Both the position numbers and the translations under genes were made by a program. A DNA stretch of 64,000 bases from Rhynchopus sp. YZ270_cl-10 (taxonomy: Eukaryota; Euglenozoa; Diplonemea; Diplonemida; Diplonemidae). Positions 52,452 through 62,546 of the stretch are shown here, one piece after another; positions within the stretch are counted from its first letter, which is position 1, and every line of letters starts with the position of its first letter. The stretch covers positions 744,001-808,000 of the forward strand of contig OZ037845.1 of NCBI GenBank assembly GCA_964035575.1, read 5' to 3'. The notes under the pieces are model-generated. The model did no database searches and was not told where the DNA came from. It saw only the letters and a program-made list of their open reading frames with translations.

Positions 52452-53491
52452 TCTAAAAAAGACCCTCAAAAATCGGGCAAAATATATATGGGAGTGTGGG
52501 GGGAAGAAGAGAAAGACTTTCTAAAAGATCGTTCACACCGATGCAAACATGATTTTTGGGGTTTGGTTTGTGTGTGTTTTTTCTCTGGATTGAGGTATGA
52601 TTTGGGAGGCACAAAGCGGGGAAAGGGGGTGGAAGTTATTTGAGAAGGTGTTCGAAGTGTTCGACTCCTCCTTGAGGGTAACTGGGAGACACATCGCGTT
52701 TCTGCTACTTTGTACGAAACACCATCAGTCTGTACAGCACCCAAGACAACAAGAGCTCTGACTCATCTGCGGAGACCCTTTGTGTGCAGATGCATACTCT
52801 ATGACCGGTGTAACTGGGTTTGGAAGCAGACTACCCTCTGTGGAAGGGAGTAGCGAAACACAACAGGTGTATTGAAGGGAGGGTTATTGGGGGGTGGAAA
52901 ATGTGTATTCACATTGAGACAAAAAAAGAGCTTTTTTTTGGATGGTTGTTTTTGTCGTATTTTTTTTTTGTGGAGGGGGGGAAGGGGGGTTTGGGCTAAA
53001 AACATTGAGGTAAAACGGGGGCGATACCAGTGTTTGACATCTTTTTGTTTTTTTTTTTTTTTGGGGAGGGGAGATTTATGTGCCTTTTTTGTCGTTGTTT
53101 ATTTTTTCTTGCGTCGTTTTTTTTTCCCTAGGGTCTGTACTCGATGTTGGCCGAAACCTTTGTACGGAAAAGACGCAGTTCGTCCTCAACCCTTAAGACC
53201 AACTTTTCTTTTTGGAAAAAGGTAAATCTGAATAATGAAACACTAAAATGGGTTGGTGAAGTTGCGCAAAAAAAAAAAAAGAGAAAAAATGCATCATTTT
53301 AAAAGCATTTCGTGACATTATATTGTCAACCATTGTCATCTTCATTGCATTTTGTTTTTTTTTGAAAACTTGGTTGTTTTAGTGTAGACACCCGAAGATG
53401 AACTCCACTATACTACACGCTTCTATGTTTTTTTTGTTTTTGAATCGGGGGGAGAAAGAGTAACCACTATCCGTGGCAAAAAAAAGGGGGG

Positions 53492-53540
53492 GTGAAGTTG
53501 CTATTGCAAACGCCTCCGGGACGCAGGCACTGACACTCCG
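53492..53540 (+). repeat. GTGAAGTT / GACGCAGGCACTGACA motif copy
   Basis: GTGAAGTTGCTATTGCAAAC is followed by GCCTCCGGGACGCAGGCACT. The first part is shared with 28236 and 39850, the second with 43345. It runs straight into the hairpin at 53533 and, 100 bp on, the CTCTCGT hairpin: the fullest example of the composite element. Confidence 0.6.
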
Positions 53541-53571
53541 CGGGGTTATCGAACCCTCCCCCCCGGAGTGT
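53533..53571 (+). repeat. Long hairpin containing GGGGTTATCGAACCC
   Basis: ACACTCCG (53533-53540) pairs with CGGAGTGT (53564-53571), enclosing GGGTT-ATCG-AACCC. This is a longer and better paired form of the hairpin at 44058. Confidence 0.65.
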
Positions 53572-53677
53572 TTCCCTTTGGAGTTGCTTACAGGGAAACT
53601 GTAAGCAGGCGCACAGTCACAAGAAGAAGAAAGGCACACCAGCATTCCCCCCCCCCCAAAAAAAAAAGAAAAAGTTT

Positions 53678-53712
53678 ATAAAATGACCCTAAGCCTCTCG
53701 TGCTTAGCCACC
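53678..53712 (+). repeat. Dispersed hairpin, CTAAGC stem type (canonical)
   Basis: ATAAAATGACC, CTAAGC-CTCTCGT-GCTTAG, CCACC. Perfect stem, common loop; nearly identical to 42920-42954 although 10.7 kb away. Confidence 0.75.
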
Positions 53713-53842
53713 TTAAACAAAGATCCACCGAATTCTAAAACTTCGGAGAAAATGAAATGCAGTTTCGATTTATGGAAAGGAAAGCAGACAACGTGGGGCA
53801 GTTCTAACACCCCCCTTTTAGGAGAAAAAGTTTTGTTTTGTG

Positions 53843-53936
53843 CGTAAAGTGTGTAATAAACATTCTGTGTTGATATTTTTATTACTCACAATACGCTCCC
53901 ACTGTACCTGGCCAGAGGAAAGCTCTTTGAGGACAA
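53843..53936 (+). repeat. Dispersed repeat copy (pairs with 27172-27268)
   Basis: It shares TTTTTATTACTCACA, CTCCCACT and GGCCAGAGGAAA, in the same order and orientation, with the region upstream of array 2. No ORF is conserved between them. Confidence 0.6.
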
Positions 53937-54686
53937 AAAAAAAAACGCAACTTCTCTCTCTCTCCCTCCCGACGCACCAAAAAATGAACACAGGGAACGA
54001 AGGGGGCCTACTAGGAATGGAAAGGGGGGGGGGGGAATGGTGGTGGAAGGTATGGACAATAATCTACGTCTGGGAGGGGGTGGGGATTGGGTGGAGAACA
54101 AAAAAAAACAAATCAAAAAGAGAAAAAAAAAGGGGGGCTTTATTGTATTTGCTGTCTTTGAGACATCAGAAAATGGAACTAAAAATGCTGGACCAAAAAA
54201 GGGGTCGTTTTATGGATAATAAAAGTGAACTAAATGCAAACAAACTGAAAGATGAAAAGTATAAAACACAAAGTGTGGTCATATAAACTAACGTCGTTTA
54301 TAAGAGCAAGATATGTTGTTATATTGTGTTCAGGATAAGGATCGTGCATTTTTTTATAAAACAATCCATAAAAATGGGTGGTTCCCAGACCAGGATCTGT
54401 CACTCAAGGGTACAGAACCACACATTGAGGGTCAAGCGGGTCGGCAGAGGGGGAGGGAGTGGGATGGAGTGAATGGGGTATCTATGAAAGCAATTTGTGA
54501 AGAGAAAAAAAAATGGGGGAAAAAACACACAGAAAAACACGATGGGGGGATACGAAGCAATCCTTATATTACTATTTAACCTATTCAGTGCCAGGTGAGC
54601 CAGCGAACTACTCCGTGCAGCTGTGCATGTCAAAATGTCAGATAAAAAAAAAATAACAAAAAAATGTCAAAAAAAAAAAGTTGACT

Positions 54687-54720
54687 TGAAATACAACAGC
54701 CCGTTCGTGACAGTGTACCT
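54687..54720 (+). repeat. Short dispersed motif (pairs with 63724-63758)
   Basis: GAAATACAA.AGCCC..TCGTGA, then CAGTGTACCT. The only other full copy I see is at 63724-63758. A related GGAAATACAACACGG string occurs in array 2 spacers. Confidence 0.5.
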
Positions 54721-54987
54721 AAAAAAACAACAATATGAATTGTTTCTGCTTCATTTTTTTATTTTGGCTTTTTTAACCCGCTTTTTTCATTTAGATTTCT
54801 AAAAAGGAAAATAGGGTAAAGTGAAACGTTTAAACGGTGGGGGCGTGGGTGGGAGAACATAAAGGGAAACGATTGAGGCTCTAATGCCTGTAAAAGAAAA
54901 GGGAAATGAAGGTTGGGTACGTGCAGACATTCTGGGAAGCATAGGTGTGTGACCACCTCCTGCAAATAAAGGGGGAGAGAAAGGTAG

Positions 54988-55026
54988 CTAAGATGAACCG
55001 AAGCTTCATGTGGTTGATAGTCACCT
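54988..55026 (+). repeat. Dispersed hairpin, diverged
   Basis: CTAAGATGAAC, then CGAAGCTTCATGTGG and TTGATAGTCACC. Flanks are conserved; the stem is weak. Confidence 0.4.
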
Positions 55027-55444
55027 ATAACCTTTTTTTAAAACACCTTGAATGGTGAATATAAGAGACCCAATACACATGCTTCTCAAAAACCCCCATT
55101 TTATTTCATTTTTTTTTCATTTAAAAAATCAGAAACAAAAAGATTTGAATGATGGCAACAAACAAAGAAAAAAAACACACATACAATCACCTCACTCTCT
55201 GTTCCCGGATTTTGCTTTTAGCTGAAAACAAAAAAAAACCCCAGGATTATCACTTTTTTTTTCAGGAGCGAAGTTTCACCCTATTTATTTCCTTCTCTTT
55301 GTGTCGATAAGACACAAAAGAAAGGCATTTTTTTGGGCACTTTTTTTTTTTTGCATTTTTTTAAAACACTTTTTTGCCTCTCTTCAAAACGGGGTGTTTT
55401 TTTTTAACTCAATTTTCTCTCTTCCTCTCCCTCTCTCTTTTCTC

Positions 55445-56822
55445 TCACTGCCTCTGGTTTCCGTACGGCGGGTCGCGGACGCGGGTTGGTGCATCTGGTG
55501 CACCGAGGACGTGGCCGAAGCTGGATTTTTCGTATGCCTCTCTCTTTGCGTTCATTTGTGCAGCTTCGGGGTAGTGCTTGAGCACAAAGGGGTGGTACAT
55601 GATGCCGTAGGCACGCATCCTGCGTGTCTTGTCGTAGTGGAGACACTGCTGCAGGAGGTCGAGGAAGTCCTTGTCCTGCACCATTCTGCTGATCGGCTGA
55701 ATGCGGCGCAGTTTCTCTGCACTCTTCGCAGCGGAACGGTCCTGAGACCAGCTAAAGTCAAGCTCCCTCTGGTCGTTGAAGTACTTTGCGTGCTCTGGCT
55801 CCATGTTGTCGGTCAAAACACTAGGGAACTTCCCCAGGGTACGCTCCATCAGGCACATATGCTCGCGGTTCTCGTGTGTTTCGTACAAAAGACGCCCTGT
55901 CAGCAGCTCAATCAAAATGCACCCCACACTCCAAATATCCGCAGCCCACATCCATCCACACCCGAGAATCACCTCGGGTGCTCTGTAGTGGCGGGTCGAG
56001 ACAACCGTGGTGCGGCTGTGGTTCTGGTCGGTGGTGCCTCCGAAGTCGATGAGACGGATCTTGGTCTTGGGGGGGAGGTTGTAGCGGCGGACCTGTTAGG
56101 GGGAGGGGGTGAAAAGGTTGATGGTTAGGAGTACATACCCCTGTCTTGTCGACGGTCTCAACGGATTCCTCGAGGAGGATGTTCTCAGGCTTAAGGTCGG
56201 TGTGTACAAGCTTGAGGTGTGCGTGGAGGTAGTTGAGTGCAGACCCCAGTTGGTACGCAATGTGCGCGACCTCGTGGAGCTTGAAGGTACCGCAGCGGTT
56301 GAGGTAGTCGAGCAGGCAGAAGCCAAGCTTGGGGAAGACAATGCACATATGGGTGCCCGAGAGCTTCGAGTTGGCGGGGAAGTAGGTACGGTACTTAATT
56401 GTAGGGTAGAAGTCTTGCGCGTCGTCGGTCTTGATCCTGTGGAGGATGCCGATCTCGAACTTTGCGTCGCGTGTGTACTTATCAATGGCACGGACAAGCT
56501 TGATGGCGACGTACGCCTTGCGCTTTCTGTCCCATGCTTCGATCACCTTGGCGAAGGTGCCCTCACCGATGAGGTCGAGGATCTTCCATCTGTGTGTGTC
56601 GGGGGTGCCGTCCACGTCGTCGCCCAGCACCACGTGGTAGTGGCCAGACTCCTTGCTCTGCTGAGGTGTGTAGGTCTTCTTCTGCTTGCGTACAGGCTGC
56701 TGGTCTGGCTGCGCTGTGTCGGGGTGGCTGCTGGGGCGCTTGCCTCCACTCAGACGCTTCGGCTGCTCCTCACCCACCTTCCCCGTTGCTGTGTTGTAGT
56801 TCGACTTTACTACGTCCGACAT
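55445..56822 (-). CDS. LAMMER/CLK-family dual-specificity protein kinase, two exons
   Basis: 443 residues from exons 56822-56139 and 56092-55445, joined across a 46-nt phase-0 intron (GTATGT...CTAACAG). Residues 1-62 are a basic, probably disordered leader. The kinase domain follows: glycine loop GEGTFAKV (86-93), K108 in VAIK, catalytic HTDLKPEN (207-214), DFG at 244-246, and TRHYRAPEVILG in the activation segment. EHMCLMERTLG (305-315) is the EHLAMMERILG signature that names the LAMMER family, and HTDLKPEN is also typical of it. These kinases phosphorylate SR splicing factors and other RS-domain proteins in the nucleus. All catalytic residues are present, so it should be active. The product is somewhat short at the N terminus compared with animal CLKs. 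An in-frame ATG at 56915 exists, but the stretch between looks untranslated. Confidence 0.92.
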
Positions 56823-57024
56823 CTTGTCACGCCGTCTATGAGCTAGGGCCGCTCCCTTTGGTAGTGTAAGTAGTGGGGTAGTGGTAGTGGGTTTTGATTG
56901 TCGTATTTTACTCAAAAAGAAGTGGGTAAAGGAGGATATTTCTATTGGTCAATTACTGTGTAAATGGGTGGGGGGAGGGAGAGAGAGAGAGAGGGTGTGT
57001 GGGGTGAGAGGAAAGGGTTATGTC

Positions 57025-58303
57025 TCAACCCTCGGATTCGTTGCCGCCGCTTTCGGTTGCAGGGGCGTCGATGTCGAGTTCGTCCTCCTGTGTGGTGATA
57101 CGTTTTTTTTGACACACTGCATCCAACGCATACCTCATCTTCTATGAGCAGCAACATCTGGAGTTCATCCGAAATGAGTTGCGGCTTCTCCTCTGCCACC
57201 TCCTCGGAGAAGGTGCTGAGGTTGTCTGCAAGCTCCTTTTGGGGGATGTTTTGCCCAAGCTTCCCACCGAACAGACAGAGGGTTCCTGCAGCAAAGCTGA
57301 GGCTGTGATAACTGCGGGGAGCTGGGGTGGCCAGGGCTGTGACCTGCGTCCACACGAGAGGATCGGATTGGAGGTCCAACTCATACAGATCATTGAGGGC
57401 ATAGTCGTTCTGGTCTACCCCACCATGCAGGAATATCTTTGAACCGTACGATGTCATTGCGTGACCATATCGTGCACAGGGTTGTACACTGCCTGCAGGT
57501 GTCGTTAGGGGCACCCATCTTCCTACATCAGCCTCGTAGAGGAAGCAATCCGATAACGCCCTGCCCTGCTCATCCCTCCCCCCATGCACAACAAACCCAT
57601 TATGCACCGCCGCCATACAATGTGAACTCCGTTTACACGGTGTAGTACTCCCTGCAGAAATCATACCCCACGCACCACCATCAGCCTCCACGTACCACAA
57701 CGTATTTTCCAACTCCCTGGTACACCCCCCGAAGACGAATATAGTGTTTTTATAACAGCATGCTGCAGAGAATGTAATCCCTTCCGGACCCTGCCCTGTA
57801 AACTGATCTGCCCGCTCTATGACATTGTCTTTGAGAACCCATACTGCGTGTTTGCGTTTGCAGGTAAGAGGGTTCCATCCGCCGATGATGTAGATAGCAT
57901 CTTGTACTGTGTTGCTGCAGGCGCAGTGTTGGGTGAGGGGGTGGACCGGGATGTCGCAGATTACATCACGATCTGAGAGGTCATCCCAGCAAGGGGAGGG
58001 TTGAACGGAGAAGCGGCGGATAAGGAGTTGGTTGGGGATGAGTTTATCTTTTGGCTCCCAACCGCCGATAAGGACCATGCCTGCTGCAGATGAAGTGGTT
58101 GTGTGAGAGTAGCGACAGCCGGGGCCCTGCCCATACACACCCTGTCCCCAAGATAATGTACGTTCCGCCACCTCTGAGCCGGCAGAGGCGCCAAATTCGG
58201 TTCCACTTCTGCTTGGTGATCTATCTGCACTAACAGCCTTGGATGCCCGTGCTGCATCACCAGGTTTACTTAAAGTCTTCCCCGCAGGAGGACCTCGAGT
58301 CAT
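57025..58303 (-). CDS. Kelch-repeat beta-propeller protein, two exons
   Basis: 410 residues from exons 58303-57134 and 57087-57025; the 46-nt phase-0 intron (57088-57133) starts GTATGC and ends CACACAG. The second exon adds only 20 acidic residues (EDELDIDAPATESGG...). Six blades are marked by hydrophobic-GG motifs: MVLIGGW, AIYIIGGW, TIFVFGGC, GFVVHGGR, KIFLHGGV and TLCLFGGK. The first 55 residues are Ser/Arg-rich and probably disordered. Kelch propellers bind partner proteins, but no BTB, F-box or enzyme domain is attached here, so the partner is unknown. The gene lies 202 bp upstream of the kinase gene on the same strand. I chose the ATG at 58303 because the in-frame upstream stretch is low-complexity Pro/Ser/Leu. 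Confidence 0.88.
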
Positions 58304-58307
58304 GTTA

Positions 58308-58308
58308 T

Positions 58309-58329
<21 letters not shown>
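58308..58329. repeat. GA/CT microsatellite in the kelch gene 5' flank
   Basis: A 22-bp GA run (CT on the coding strand) lies 4 bp upstream of the kelch start codon. It may act as a polypyrimidine tract. The rest of 58304-58909 holds one dispersed hairpin and no gene. Confidence 0.8.
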
Positions 58330-58340
<11 letters not shown>

Positions 58341-58703
58341 CTGTGGGTAATGAGGGCAGGGGAGGGGAGAGGAGGCGGGGGTGATAAAGGGAAAAGGGAG
58401 AAGAGGGGATGAGGGGATGAGGGGAGGTAACTTTTTTTTTTGTCTAAGATATAGTCTAAAAAAGGGATTGTGGTGGTAGCTATTGCCACAAAAAAAATGC
58501 GTTGGTTTAAATTGATCCTCACCTTTGGGGGTAAAGGGAAGGGTTTTTTTTGTGTATAAACCCCACTCAGAATGCGGGACAGGCTAGGAAAAGTACTTAT
58601 AGATGGTAAACCTCCTCAACACCTCATTTGAAGTGAAGAGACTCCCCCTCTTTTGAGAATCGTTCAAATCGTTCAATTGGGGGTGAAAAAGATAAGAAAA
58701 CTT

Positions 58704-58738
58704 AAAAGATGAATGTGCGCCTCTCATGCACACACAGA
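58704..58738 (+). repeat. Dispersed hairpin, TGTGC stem type with two-base variation
   Basis: AAAAGATGAA, TGTGCGCCTCTCATGCACA, CACAGAC: the outer stem still pairs, with two extra bases and one loop change. Confidence 0.6.
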
Positions 58739-58909
58739 CACATTGGGGCCATATTCTGCGCAAGAAATTACCCCCTATTAGTTATCAAAACACACACACC
58801 CCCATCTTGATTAAAAAAAAAACTAGGTAATCAAATAGAGCCTTTTCTCAACTCTTACCAGAATATTCCTCCACCTCCACCTTCCCCCTCCCTCTCTCCC
58901 CCCTTCCAC

Positions 58910-61900
58910 TCACGACACCCTTTGCAATGAGTGCACTACATCCCGCTGCACCAGGTGAGAATGCGGCACGGAAGAGACGAAAGACACACCACTACCACCA
59001 CCACCTCCTCCTCCTCCTCCTCCTCCCCCATATGCATTGGTCTGGCTGCAGGAGTGGTCACGCTCCTTTTCCATGAAGAGGAGAGCTGCGTTGAACTCAT
59101 CGCGTTGCCACTGTGCACGCTGTGCCTCAAATGCGGAACCCGCCTGAGAGAGATCCTCTGAATAGCTGTGCTGCCTGCTCCGCCGTTGGGATACTGCAGA
59201 TAGCTCTAGAAGCTCCGTTTTCTTTTTGTTGATATTCTGTTTTTCAACCGAATTTTCCCGCCGACGGAGGGAACGTAGTGCCGACACCTCCTCCTCTTCT
59301 CTGTGCAATTCTCTTATACGGCGACGATGCGCGCGCCCTGCAGCTTCCTCCTTTTTGCGCAACTCATCTTCAAATTTTGCAGCCTCCTTCGCACGCTTCT
59401 GCATGGCACGTCGTCTCTCCGCTTCGTTCCTCTTTTGCAGAGCTTCGTCTTCTAGAGCCGCTTTTTTTCTCTCCTTTTCTAGTGTTCTGCTTTGTAACGA
59501 CTTCATTCTCGCTTCGTGTTCAGCAATCTTCCTTTTTTGCACAGTTTCCGCGACTTCCTGCTGTGTCAACTCCTCCGCCAACCATTTCTCCTCCTCTTTA
59601 TCCCAATCCCGATCATGATTCATGACATAACGTACAAACATATCCAACTGCCGATGCGCTTTCTGTGCATATCTCACCCGATCTGCTTCAATGTCATTAA
59701 TGGTTTCGAGTCTTCGTTGTAACCGCTTTCCTAAGGCAAATCTTTTTCCTGCAGAAATTGCTTCTTTTTCTCTCCGTTCTGCATCCACCACAGCCATTGC
59801 CTCTGCCTCTGCCTCTAGTCGAATCCGCTCTTTTTCTTCTAAGAATGCTGCGGTTCGTTTGCAATGTGCGGTGCTTGTCTCTTTTCTTGACCAATATGCG
59901 GCAAATACCTTAGTGATAGTCTGTCGTGCAGCGCGTCCACCCGCTTTGCATAGGAGGTGTAGTGCAGGAACCATGCTAGGTAGTATGTACACTGCTTCAT
60001 GTGAACCTACCTGTACTGCTTCTTCGAGGGAGTGGCCAGCATAGCGGTGTGCGCTCCTGCTGTGAAGGTGTACGATGCGTCGGCGGATTTCTCTGCACAT
60101 TTCGAGGTAGGTGCGAGGTGGAGCCTTAGGAGCTTGGTTATGATACGGTGCACACATAATAGGCAAAAATTTCATTGCAAAGGACCGATGCGACATCGCC
60201 TGCGGGGAAGCCTTCTGCAGAAGCACCGCGGGGAGCACCGCATTGCTCCGCAGCTGCGACAACACGACACGCCCATCAAAGAGCCCAGCACGCTTTTGCG
60301 TATTCGGCTTAATACATCTTACAAAACACACTGCGCTGTCCTCTAACACAGAAGACAGCTCTTTCAATGATTCACGAAATGTCTTCGAATTTAACACCTC
60401 CGCCCCTACAGCACTGCCTTCTAGTATACGCTTTACATCTGGAAGGGAGGAGCGTGTTGCTAAAGCAATGCGAGCTTCGTTGCGGAGAGGTGCCTTATTT
60501 TTGGAGATAAAACCATCAACATTGTAGGTGACGTCGCCAGCGTAATGAGAGACGGCGATGTGGATGGGTGCGGTTGGGGTGGTGGTGGTGTGGGAGCGGT
60601 GGGTGCGTAGCTTTGGGACAGAGAAGAAGGGGTTGAGGCGTTGTTGCTGTGGGCCGACGTAGGTCGCAGAGAGCTTCTCGTGGAACATTGTGTCGGTGAT
60701 GGGGTGCTTCGCTGAGAGGATGCATTCGTCCTCTAGGGCGCGAAGGATCCCTTTGCGTTCGTTCGCGATGAGGTCGACACATCCCGCATTATCCTCGTAT
60801 CGTGGAAGAACGTCGTCTCGGAATGCGACGCCGTCATGTGCCATTTTTTCCTCCAATCTTTTGAACACAGAGTCAACATACAAAGACTGCACCTTCTCAT
60901 TCGCAAAGTTCACCAGAAACTGCTCAAAATAATTCTCCCCTTTTACCTTGGAATTCCCACGCACCTCTCTGAAATCCTCATAGCCAAATAAATCTAACAA
61001 TGCGACCCTCCCCAACGCACTGTGCCTCGCCTCCCCCGCCTTTAACTCTTTGTTGATAAGCTTCACAATGTACTGCACCAGACTCAGGTACACATGCTGT
61101 TGTAACCCTGCCCGAGCAGATTCAGCTTGCTCTACGGTGTTATGCGTTGTAATGACACCATTGCCAGACCGATCCCGTACCGTAACGTGAAGGAGCAGAC
61201 CCTCAAGGATGGGGGTGGGGATCCCTAGGTTCGTAGCTGCCAGAGAGACAGCCTCGTTGCCGAGACGGTCCACGCCTGCAGAGGTGCCTTCGCCGCCATC
61301 CTGTGCAGGGTTTTCTATGAAGGTAATATTCGACAAATTCAACACCGCAGCCACCAAAGGGAAGATCCCTTCTCTCTGCTGGACGGCGTCCACCCCAAGA
61401 GTCGTCAGTCCTGCACAGAGACGACGCCAGTTTCCCGTATCAGATACTCCCCTAGCAAGGTTGCTGCTCCCCGGGTTCAGACACGCAAAATCCTGTGCAC
61501 GAAGAGTCTCGCTCCCAAGAAGTGCTTTGCGTGTGGACTTCTCCGCGCCTTTGAGGAATGCGTAGAATATATGAAAATTGCGGTCCGTCTTTGCGTGCCG
61601 GACCACCCTAGAGTGTTCAAACAGAAAGGTCTCAACAGACGCCCCTGCAAGCACCCCACGGCCCCCTTCTTTCCCTTTTCCTATATACAATGAAACGAGC
61701 TTTCCAAAACGCGAGGAATTATCGTTTCGCGCGGTTTTGGCGTTGCCGAGTACTTCTAGGACGTCATCTGCTGCGGAAAGCACTTGCGCAAGAGAATCTC
61801 CTTTATTTGCCACACCACAATGCCTCGCAAGGTAGCGCAACACCCCACGCGCCGTCTCTGTCTTACCTGCACCACTTTCCCCGGTAATGACCAACGTCGT

Positions 61901-62374
61901 ATTCGGCGTCTCCGTCCCACCCCCTGCAACACGCTCTAAAGCGTTCTTTGCGAACCCGCAGGGATGCGAACTCAGGTGGTCCTCCTCCTCCCCCCCTTCC
62001 ACCTTTGGATACAGCCGCTCTAAGGAGTATATCCCACCCCCAGGAATGTCCACTGTGTACGGATTCATCACCAGCCTTGTGTTCGCAGAGATGCTGAGAG
62101 TGTAGCGGCTCTGTTCATATGCACGCCGGACTGCGTGGAGGAGGGTGGCTTCGTGGACAGAGGGGACGTCGCAGAGGTTGTCATAGTCGGTCTCTGTCAC
62201 AGCAGCCTCGTCTGGGACAACGTGGATCTGCTCTGCACTGCATTCGGCCATCTCCGGTGCCACGGTGACCACGGTCCCTTCACCAGCACCATGTACCGAT
62301 GCTACCCGTCCCACACACCATCCTTCCTCCGCATCAACCCGCAGTACCAAACCCCCAACCATCAAACCCTCCAT
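58910..62374 (-). CDS. Unconventional myosin heavy chain, orphan tail
   Basis: 1,154 residues, one open exon. The motor spans about 60-790: P-loop GESGAGKT (165-172), switch I NAKTARNDNSSRFGK (211-225), switch II DLFGYEDF (461-468, consensus DIxGFE), and the SH helix/actin-side segment VCFVRCIKPN (682-691). All nucleotide-binding residues are present, so it should be an active actin motor. The neck is short, with at most one or two weak IQ-like segments (about 815-845). The tail (850-1110) is highly charged, Glu/Arg/Lys-rich and partly coiled coil or a single alpha helix, then a Gly run (about 1112-1125) and a Ser-rich end. I see no MyTH4, FERM, SH3, GTD or TH1 domain, so I cannot assign a class. 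The ATG at 62374 matches the start of the SH3-like leader; the in-frame upstream stretch (to 62635) is low-complexity. Confidence 0.93.
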   Translation of the reverse strand: MEGLMVGGLVLRVDAEEGWCVGRVASVHGAGEGTVVTVAPEMAECSAEQIHVVPDEAAVTETDYDNLCDVPSVHEATLLHAVRRAYEQSRYTLSISANTRLVMNPYTVDIPGGGIYSLERLYPKVEGGEEEDHLSSHPCGFAKNALERVAGGGTETPNTTLVITGESGAGKTETARGVLRYLARHCGVANKGDSLAQVLSAADDVLEVLGNAKTARNDNSSRFGKLVSLYIGKGKEGGRGVLAGASVETFLFEHSRVVRHAKTDRNFHIFYAFLKGAEKSTRKALLGSETLRAQDFACLNPGSSNLARGVSDTGNWRRLCAGLTTLGVDAVQQREGIFPLVAAVLNLSNITFIENPAQDGGEGTSAGVDRLGNEAVSLAATNLGIPTPILEGLLLHVTVRDRSGNGVITTHNTVEQAESARAGLQQHVYLSLVQYIVKLINKELKAGEARHSALGRVALLDLFGYEDFREVRGNSKVKGENYFEQFLVNFANEKVQSLYVDSVFKRLEEKMAHDGVAFRDDVLPRYEDNAGCVDLIANERKGILRALEDECILSAKHPITDTMFHEKLSATYVGPQQQRLNPFFSVPKLRTHRSHTTTTPTAPIHIAVSHYAGDVTYNVDGFISKNKAPLRNEARIALATRSSLPDVKRILEGSAVGAEVLNSKTFRESLKELSSVLEDSAVCFVRCIKPNTQKRAGLFDGRVVLSQLRSNAVLPAVLLQKASPQAMSHRSFAMKFLPIMCAPYHNQAPKAPPRTYLEMCREIRRRIVHLHSRSAHRYAGHSLEEAVQVGSHEAVYILPSMVPALHLLCKAGGRAARQTITKVFAAYWSRKETSTAHCKRTAAFLEEKERIRLEAEAEAMAVVDAERREKEAISAGKRFALGKRLQRRLETINDIEADRVRYAQKAHRQLDMFVRYVMNHDRDWDKEEEKWLAEELTQQEVAETVQKRKIAEHEARMKSLQSRTLEKERKKAALEDEALQKRNEAERRRAMQKRAKEAAKFEDELRKKEEAAGRAHRRRIRELHREEEEVSALRSLRRRENSVEKQNINKKKTELLELSAVSQRRSRQHSYSEDLSQAGSAFEAQRAQWQRDEFNAALLFMEKERDHSCSQTNAYGGGGGGGGGGGGSGVSFVSSVPHSHLVQRDVVHSLQRVS

Positions 62375-62546
62375 CGTAGAGGGGGGAGGGGGAGGGAGGG
62401 AGTACTGTATGGGGGTGGATGAAATGTTGTTGAGAAGAAAAAAAAGAGAAGTTGAAAGTGTACATCCGGCCGAAGAATTGTTTTCTAGAAAAATGGTAGC
62501 AAGAAAGCCATCTCTGGAAAGAGATGCAAAGAGATGGGGGGAAATA

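Larger units (their letters stand above)
52470..55444. other. Gene-poor AT-rich region upstream of the giant membrane protein gene
   Basis: No convincing gene in about 3 kb. It holds composite motif copies (53492-53712), a copy of the 27172 repeat, two further hairpins and long A/T runs. The last 150 bp before 55445 are strongly pyrimidine-rich on the plus strand. Confidence 0.6.

Noticed and set aside
56109-56846. Plus-strand frame of 245 codons over the kinase gene
   Set aside because: Antisense to a kinase exon with all catalytic motifs; Val/Leu-rich composition typical of antisense shadows.
58304-58522. Upstream in-frame extension of the kelch protein (ATG at 58522)
   Set aside because: The added residues are low-complexity Pro/Ser/Leu from a pyrimidine-rich 5' region, whereas the ATG at 58303 follows a CT tract and begins normal protein sequence.
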